From Nonomuraea guangzhouensis (GTDB lineage: Bacteria > Actinomycetota > Actinomycetes > Streptosporangiales > Streptosporangiaceae): a stretch of 64,000 bases of DNA. The notes under the pieces are model-generated. The model worked only from the letters and a program-made list of their open reading frames with translations. It was not told the origin of the DNA and searched no databases. This document shows positions 59,184 to 64,000 of the stretch, piece by piece (positions within the stretch are counted from its first letter, which is position 1; each line of letters begins with the position of its first letter). The position numbers and the translations under genes were made by a program. Location of the stretch: the NCBI RefSeq assembly GCF_019396345.1, contig NZ_JAHKRM010000001.1:496001-560000 (forward strand). Reading direction: 5' to 3'.

Positions 59184-59513
59184 ATGAAGCATGCACTTAC
59201 CGCGGTCCTGGAACGGAACACCACTTTCACCGCCGACTTCGCCACCGAACCGTACGAGGCCGGCTGGGCGACGGAGGCGCGCTGGTTCGTCAAGACCCTG
59301 GCCCTGGAGGGCGAGCTGCGCCTGGTCACCCAGGTCTCCCCCGACGGGCTGCACTGGTGCGACGACGACGAGACCCCCGAGCAGGTGGTCACCGAGGCCG
59401 GACTGGTGAGCTGGCGGGTGCGGGAGTTCGGCCACTGGCTGCGGCTGCGGGCCCACCTCGACGGGGGCGATCCCCAAGCGAAGATCCTGATCTACCTGGC
59501 ACTGAAGAGCTGA
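59184..59513 (+). CDS. Hypothetical beta-rich protein
   Basis: A 109-residue protein predicted as mostly beta (TAVLERNTTFTADFATEPYE; LRLVTQVSPDGLHW; FGHWLRLRAHLDGG). It lies 7 bp after the DUF6772-like gene, so the two are co-transcribed and probably work together. Not recognised with certainty. ATG at 59184. Confidence 0.65.
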   Translation: MKHALTAVLERNTTFTADFATEPYEAGWATEARWFVKTLALEGELRLVTQVSPDGLHWCDDDETPEQVVTEAGLVSWRVREFGHWLRLRAHLDGGDPQAKILIYLALKS

Positions 59514-59527
59514 CGGGAGCAACCGAC

Positions 59528-61075
59528 ATGGCAGCAATGGACGAGGTGGACAGGCGCAGGTTCCTGTCTCTCCTCGGAGCCGGGGTCGCCGGCGTCTCCC
59601 TTCCCGGGCTGGTCGCGGGCTGCGCTCCCGGCGGCGCCGGAGCCGGATCGGGGTCGGCGAAGGACCGCCCGCTCAGCGCCGCGTTCAACCAGCCGATCAA
59701 CGACCTGGACCCGCACGGCGCGAGCGCGGTGGACGAGGCGTCGCTGCTGGCCAACCGGCAGATCTACGACACGCTCGTCACCCGGACCGGGGAGGAGCTG
59801 GCCCCGAAGCTGGCCAGGTCGTGGACGCAGCCCGACGACAAGACCTGGGAGTTCACCCTCCGCGACGACGTCACCTTCCACGACGGCAGCAAGCTGACCT
59901 CGGCCGACGTGAAGGCGTCACTGGAGCGGCTGGCCAAGTCCGACGGCCCGCAGAAGCCGCTGTGGACCGCGATCGACACCGTGGAAGCACCCGGCCCGCA
60001 CACCATCAGGATCACCACCACCGATCCCCTCGGCACCCTGCCGACGAACCTGACGCTCGCCTTCATCCTGCCCGCCGCCCAGCTGGGCCGGGCCGACTTC
60101 TTCCGCAAGCCGATCGGCAGCGGCCCCTTCGCCGTCGAGTCGTTCACCCCGTCGTCCCAGCTGCTGCTCAAGCCGGTCAAGAACTACTGGGGCGGCGCCG
60201 CCACCCTGCCCGGCCTGCGCCTGCCGTACATCCCGGAGACCTCGACCCGGATGACGTCGCTGCAGAACGGCGAGGTGGACGTCACCTGGATCATCCCGCC
60301 GGACGAGCTGAAGCGGCTGGCCGGGGTGGACGGCGTGCGCATCGAGAGCAAGCCGGGCGTGAACTACTTCCTCGCCTGGTTCAACTGCGGCCGCAAGCCG
60401 TTCTCGGACGCGCGGGTCCGCCGCGCGCTCTACCACGCGCTCGACATCAAGGGCATCGTGGCGAGCCTGTACGGCGACGCGGCCACGGTCATGGACGCCC
60501 CGATCCCGGCCGCGGTCTTCGGCCACGCGAGTCAGCAGCCGTACGCCTACGACCCGGAGCTCGCCAAGCGGGAGCTGGCCGAGGCCGGCTACTCCGGAGG
60601 CATCCGCACCTCGATGATGTGGTTCAAGGACACCGGCCCGCTGGCCACCGAGCTGGCGCAGTCGCTCATCTCGGCCTGGGCCAAGGTGGGCGTCGTCGTG
60701 GAGCAACAGCAGATCGAGAAGGCGGCCTGGATCAAGCGGCTGACCGCCCTCGACTGGGACATCGAGCTCCAGGTCAACACGGTGACCACCGGCGACGCCG
60801 ACTACACCCTGGGCCGCCTCTACACCAGTACGGCCAACCGCATGGGTTACGCGAACAAGGAGCTCGACGGCATCCTCGCCCAGGCCCGCTCGACCGCCGA
60901 CCAGGAGAAGCGCAAGTCGCTCTACGCCCAGGCGTGCGAGATCATCTGGCGGGACGCGGTCGGCGTCTTCCCCGCGGCACTGTCCAGCACGTACGGACTG
61001 CGCTCCCCGGTCAAGGGCTTCAGCCCGGCGGCCAACAGCCAGCCCGAGTTCCGCACGGTGTCGACCGCGCAGTGA
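59528..61075 (+). CDS. ABC substrate-binding lipoprotein, family 5 (peptide/nickel/glycoside type)
   Basis: A 515-residue SBP_bac_5 protein: twin-arginine-like start VDRRRFLSLLGAG and lipobox VAGC (Cys32), then LDPHGASAVDEASLLANRQI, WEFTLRDDVTFHDGSKLTSA and AYDPELAKRELAEAGYSGG, all family 5 hallmarks. It captures a peptide, sugar or related solute outside the membrane for the two permeases downstream. ATG at 59528 is preceded by GGGAGC. Confidence 0.9.
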   Translation: MAAMDEVDRRRFLSLLGAGVAGVSLPGLVAGCAPGGAGAGSGSAKDRPLSAAFNQPINDLDPHGASAVDEASLLANRQIYDTLVTRTGEELAPKLARSWTQPDDKTWEFTLRDDVTFHDGSKLTSADVKASLERLAKSDGPQKPLWTAIDTVEAPGPHTIRITTTDPLGTLPTNLTLAFILPAAQLGRADFFRKPIGSGPFAVESFTPSSQLLLKPVKNYWGGAATLPGLRLPYIPETSTRMTSLQNGEVDVTWIIPPDELKRLAGVDGVRIESKPGVNYFLAWFNCGRKPFSDARVRRALYHALDIKGIVASLYGDAATVMDAPIPAAVFGHASQQPYAYDPELAKRELAEAGYSGGIRTSMMWFKDTGPLATELAQSLISAWAKVGVVVEQQQIEKAAWIKRLTALDWDIELQVNTVTTGDADYTLGRLYTSTANRMGYANKELDGILAQARSTADQEKRKSLYAQACEIIWRDAVGVFPAALSSTYGLRSPVKGFSPAANSQPEFRTVSTAQ

Positions 61076-61108
61076 TGCCCGTGCGCCTCCATCGATTCTG
61101 GGGACACC

Positions 61109-62161
61109 ATGCCTGAGGGACACCGGACGACCCTGAAGGACATCGCCGAGAGCCTCGGCGTGTCGGTCAACACCGTTTCGCGCGCGCTCGCCGACAAGGA
61201 CAGCGTCGGCGTGGAGACCAGGAACCGCGTCAAGGCCGAGGCGGAGCGGCTCGGCTACGTGCCCAACGTCACGGCCCGCTCGCTGGTGCTGGGCTCGGCC
61301 AGCACCTTGGGCATGGTGATCACCAATCCGTCCAACCCGTTCTACGCGCAGCTCATCAGCGGCATGGAGCAGCACTGCCGCAAGCACGGCTACTCGCTGC
61401 TGCTCATGGCGACGGAGGAGAGCCTGGACAACGAGCGGCGCGCGGCCGAGGAGCTGCTGCGCCGCGGCGTCGACGGGGTGCTCGTGGTGACGGTGCAGGA
61501 AGGCGCCGAGCACTGGCGCCGGTTCCGGTCCGCCGGGGTCCCGCTCGTACTGATCAGCCGGGACGTTCCCGAGCTGAACGCCGACCTGGTGGGCGTCGAC
61601 CACGTCCTGGGCGGTTACCAGGCGGCCAGTCACGCCATCGCGCGGGGCGTCAGGAAGATCTGCTTCCTGGAGGAGGACCTGGGCGTGTCGTCGGTGACCG
61701 ACCGGGTGGCGGGCTACCGCCGGGCCATGGCCGAGAGTGGGCTGCCCGTGGAGCCGGACACCGTGATCAAGGTGCCGACCAGACGGCTGGAGCAGAGCGC
61801 GATGCCGTGGGATCCGGGCGAGGCGTACCGGCTGGCCAAGGACGTGCTCCGCACTGCGGACCGTCCGATGGCCTTCGTGGCGGGCAACGACTATTTCGCG
61901 CTCGGCGTCTACCGGGTGGCCGACGAGGCCGGTCTCCGGATCCCGGAGGACGTGCTGGTGGTCGGCTACGGCGGCCATCCGTTCGCGCCGTACGTCATCC
62001 CCGCCCTCACCACGGTGGAGCTGCCCGCGGCGGAGATCGCCGTGTCCGCCGTGGACCACATGCTCCGGCGGCTGAAGCGGCCGCCGGTGGAGGGGCCCCC
62101 GGAGAAGATCCTCTTTCCGCCCCGGCTGGTGGAGCGGGCGTCGAGCGGGGGCGGCAGATGA
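61109..62161 (+). CDS. LacI-family transcriptional regulator
   Basis: A 350-residue regulator: HTH (TTLKDIAESLGVSVNTVSRAL) with hinge helix (VTARSLVLGSASTLGMVITN) and a periplasmic-binding-like effector domain (NPFYAQLISGMEQHCRKHGY ... MAFVAGNDYFALGVYRVADE). Binds the palindrome at 58154-58171 and so controls its own operon (inference). ATG at 61109 lies 33 bp after the SBP gene; its stop overlaps the permease start. Confidence 0.92.
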   Translation: MPEGHRTTLKDIAESLGVSVNTVSRALADKDSVGVETRNRVKAEAERLGYVPNVTARSLVLGSASTLGMVITNPSNPFYAQLISGMEQHCRKHGYSLLLMATEESLDNERRAAEELLRRGVDGVLVVTVQEGAEHWRRFRSAGVPLVLISRDVPELNADLVGVDHVLGGYQAASHAIARGVRKICFLEEDLGVSSVTDRVAGYRRAMAESGLPVEPDTVIKVPTRRLEQSAMPWDPGEAYRLAKDVLRTADRPMAFVAGNDYFALGVYRVADEAGLRIPEDVLVVGYGGHPFAPYVIPALTTVELPAAEIAVSAVDHMLRRLKRPPVEGPPEKILFPPRLVERASSGGGR

Positions 62162-63084
62162 CTGCTTTCGTCGGGCGCCGGCTGGCCCAGGCGCTGCTCC
62201 AGATCTGGGGCGCCATCACCATCGTCTTCGTCGCCCTCCGGGTGCTGCCCGGCGACCCCGCCGAGCTGATCCTGGGCAGCCAGGCGACATCGGAGCAGCT
62301 CGCCGGGCTCCGTGCCCAGCTCGGGCTCGACGACCCGCTGCCGGTCCAGTACCTGCACCATCTCCAGGGTCTCCTGCGCCTCGACTTCGGCCAATCGTGG
62401 CGGCAGGGCATGAGCGCTCTCGACGCCTGCCTGGAACGGCTCGGACCGACCCTGGTCCTGTCCGCCTGGGCCATGGTGTTCACCGTGGTGCTGGGCTTCC
62501 TCGCGGGCTCCTACGCGGCCCGGCACGCGAACTCCGTGGCCGACCGCCTGATCTCGGTGTCGTCGCTGGTCGGCCAGGCACTGCCGCCCTTCTGGATCGG
62601 CATCATGCTCTCGCTGATCTTCGCTCGGGGACTGCAGATCCTGCCCAGCACGGCCGACGGCACGATGGCCGGCCTCCTGCTGCCCGCCTTCACGCTCGCG
62701 CTCCCGTTCGTCGGGTGGCTGGGCCGCCTGGTGCGGACGGGGGTGCTGGAGGAGATGAACCAGGACTACGTCCGTACGGCCCGCGCCAAGGGGATGAGCG
62801 ACGGCGTCGTGTTCTACATCCACGTCCTGCGCAACACCCTGGTCCCGGTGGTGACCATGCTGGGCCTGCTCATGGGCAACTTCATCGCCAACGGCGTCAT
62901 CGTCGAGGTGGTCTTCGCCTGGCCCGGGATCGGCAGGCTGCTCGTGGACTCCATCACCTTCCGCGACTACGCCGTGGTCGAGGCCGTCCTGACCGTGATC
63001 ACGGTCTGCTACATCACGCTCAACCTGCTGGTCGACGTGCTCTACGGCTACCTCGACCCCAGGATCCAGTTGGAGAACGCATGA
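62158..63084 (+). CDS. ABC permease, DppB/OppB type
   Basis: A 308-residue permease with six membrane helices, the opening RRLAQALLQIWGAITIVFVA and LRVLPGDPAELILG typical of the DppB/OppB group, and the EAA loop MNQDYVRTARAKGMSDGVVF. Forms the channel with the following permease. ATG at 62158 overlaps the LacI stop (ATGA). Confidence 0.93.
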   Translation: MTAFVGRRLAQALLQIWGAITIVFVALRVLPGDPAELILGSQATSEQLAGLRAQLGLDDPLPVQYLHHLQGLLRLDFGQSWRQGMSALDACLERLGPTLVLSAWAMVFTVVLGFLAGSYAARHANSVADRLISVSSLVGQALPPFWIGIMLSLIFARGLQILPSTADGTMAGLLLPAFTLALPFVGWLGRLVRTGVLEEMNQDYVRTARAKGMSDGVVFYIHVLRNTLVPVVTMLGLLMGNFIANGVIVEVVFAWPGIGRLLVDSITFRDYAVVEAVLTVITVCYITLNLLVDVLYGYLDPRIQLENA

Positions 63085-63938
63085 TGCCGCTGAAGCTCCG
63101 CGGCCGGACCGCCGGACTGCCGCCGCGCGCTCACTTCGCCCTCGGGACGGTGCTGGTGTTCGTGGTGGCGGGCGTGCTGGGGCCGCTGCTGGTGCCCTTC
63201 GACGCCGCAGCCACCAGCCCGCCCGACCGGCTGCTGCCGCCCGGGACCCGGCTGTCCGACGGCGCCGTCGCCTGGCTCGGCACCAACCAGGTCGGCCAGG
63301 ACATCCTGGCCGCGGTGCTGGCGGGGATGCGTACCTCGCTGACCGTGGCCCTGGTCACCGTGGTCGTCGCCGGCTCGGTCGGCCTGCTGATGGGGCTGCT
63401 GGCGGGCTACTTCGGCGGCTGGGCCGACGGGGTCATCTCCCGGCTCGGCGACATCCAGCTCGCCTTCCCCAGCCTGCTGCTCGCCATCATGCTGGCCGGC
63501 GTGCTGGGCCCGAGCATGACGAACGTGATCATCGCCCTCGCGGTGACCCGCTGGGTGATCTTCGCCAGGGTGGTACGAGGCTCGGCGCTCGCGGTCCGCG
63601 ACCGGGAGTTCGTGGACTCGGCCCGGGTGATGGGCGCCTCGCACGGGCGGATCCTGATCCACTACATCCTGCCGTCGTGCCTGCCGCCACTGCTGGTGGC
63701 GGCGACCGTGCAGATCGGCCTGACCATGGTCGCCGAGGCCTCGCTGAGCTTCCTCGGCCTCGGTGTTCCGCCCTCCCAGGCCTCCTGGGGCTCGACGATC
63801 GCCCAGGGCCGCGACTACCTGGCGTCGGCGTGGTGGATCGCGGCGGCGCCCGGCGCCGCGCTGGCGCTGGTGGTGGTCAGCATCGGCATCCTCGGTGACC
63901 TGCTCCGCGACGCCTCCGACCCGATGACGGAGCTGTGA
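63081..63938 (+). CDS. ABC permease, DppC/OppC type
   Basis: A 285-residue permease: N-terminal helix, the GTNQVGQDILAAVLAGMRTS region and EAA loop DREFVDSARVMGASHGRILI, then SFLGLGVPPSQASWGSTIAQ, all marks of the DppC/OppC group. ATG at 63081 overlaps the previous stop. Followed by the ATPase gene. Confidence 0.93.
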   Translation: MMPLKLRGRTAGLPPRAHFALGTVLVFVVAGVLGPLLVPFDAAATSPPDRLLPPGTRLSDGAVAWLGTNQVGQDILAAVLAGMRTSLTVALVTVVVAGSVGLLMGLLAGYFGGWADGVISRLGDIQLAFPSLLLAIMLAGVLGPSMTNVIIALAVTRWVIFARVVRGSALAVRDREFVDSARVMGASHGRILIHYILPSCLPPLLVAATVQIGLTMVAEASLSFLGLGVPPSQASWGSTIAQGRDYLASAWWIAAAPGAALALVVVSIGILGDLLRDASDPMTEL

Positions 63939-63940
63939 CG

Positions 63941-64000
63941 ATGACGCCAGACGTGACCCCGCTGCTGGAGGTCGACGACCTCGCCGTGGAGTTCGACACG
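63941..64000 (+). CDS. ABC ATP-binding protein, N-terminal part (window edge)
   Basis: Only the first 20 codons are in the window (MTPDVTPLLEVDDLAVEFDT); the LLEVDDLAVEF strand is the start of a DppD/OppD-type ATPase. It begins 2 bp after the permease stop and continues past the window. Confidence 0.75.
   Translation, partial: MTPDVTPLLEVDDLAVEFDT

Noticed and set aside
1..64000. CRISPR arrays, tRNA, rRNA and prophage genes
   Set aside because: None seen on either strand by reading for repeat-spacer arrays, cloverleaf ends or phage structural motifs.

Overview
High-GC (about 70%) actinomycete chromosome. Dense ATGA/GTGA gene overlaps, GTG/TTG starts, SARP, YtrA-type GntR and WYL regulators and a non-mycobacterial type VII secretion (T7SS/ESX) locus suggest a filamentous actinobacterium of the Streptosporangiaceae kind (Nonomuraea-like). 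This is inferred from gene content only; no rRNA or tRNA gene was seen.

Layout. (1) 0-12.6 kb: a SARP regulator and a small signal peptidase divergent from a 14-TM drug exporter; a five-gene coupled operon (YtrA-type GntR, ABC ATPase, ABC permease, S41 protease lipoprotein, hydrolase lipoprotein); a MazG-like pyrophosphatase; a NarL-type two-component system; a second secreted hydrolase; MarR; a class IV aminotransferase. (2) 12.7-15.4 kb: an IS607-family element (serine recombinase TnpA plus an oversized TnpB with intact RuvC residues) inserted in an ESX-associated gene; joining the flanks restores an open frame of 159 codons. (3) 15.4-22.4 kb: first T7SS block (YbaB-like protein, FnIII/SH3 membrane protein, DUF58 protein, transglutaminase-fold membrane protein whose three catalytic positions are all substituted). 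(4) 22.4-38.3 kb: unrelated accessory genes with several decayed ones: ECF sigma factor with partner, threonine ammonia-lyase, a secreted protein with an internal tandem duplication, RsbW-like ATPase, XRE/TPR regulator, 5-formyl-THF cyclo-ligase family protein, frameshifted GNAT gene, WYL regulator divergent from SnoaL/NmrA genes, orphan FtsX-type permease, hydrolase behind a double operator. (5) 38.3-57.8 kb: main T7SS block (pseudokinase operon, mycosin, two WXG100 proteins and a row of ESX-associated proteins, EccC, EccD, EccB, a WXG-lytic transglycosylase fusion, an EspC-like protein and a winged-helix regulator). No EccE or MoxR gene was found. (6) 57.8-64 kb: a LacI-regulated peptide-type ABC importer operon, cut by the window end.

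How it works together. EccB, EccC, EccD and mycosin would form the export machine; the WXG100 pair and the helical proteins are likely substrates or chaperones; the transglycosylase fusion may open peptidoglycan. Five transcription units of both T7SS blocks share a promoter layout not in textbook lists: TTGAAG, 26-28 bp, then a TAnnnT-like -10 box. This ties the two separated blocks into one candidate regulon and is the most interesting signal in the window.
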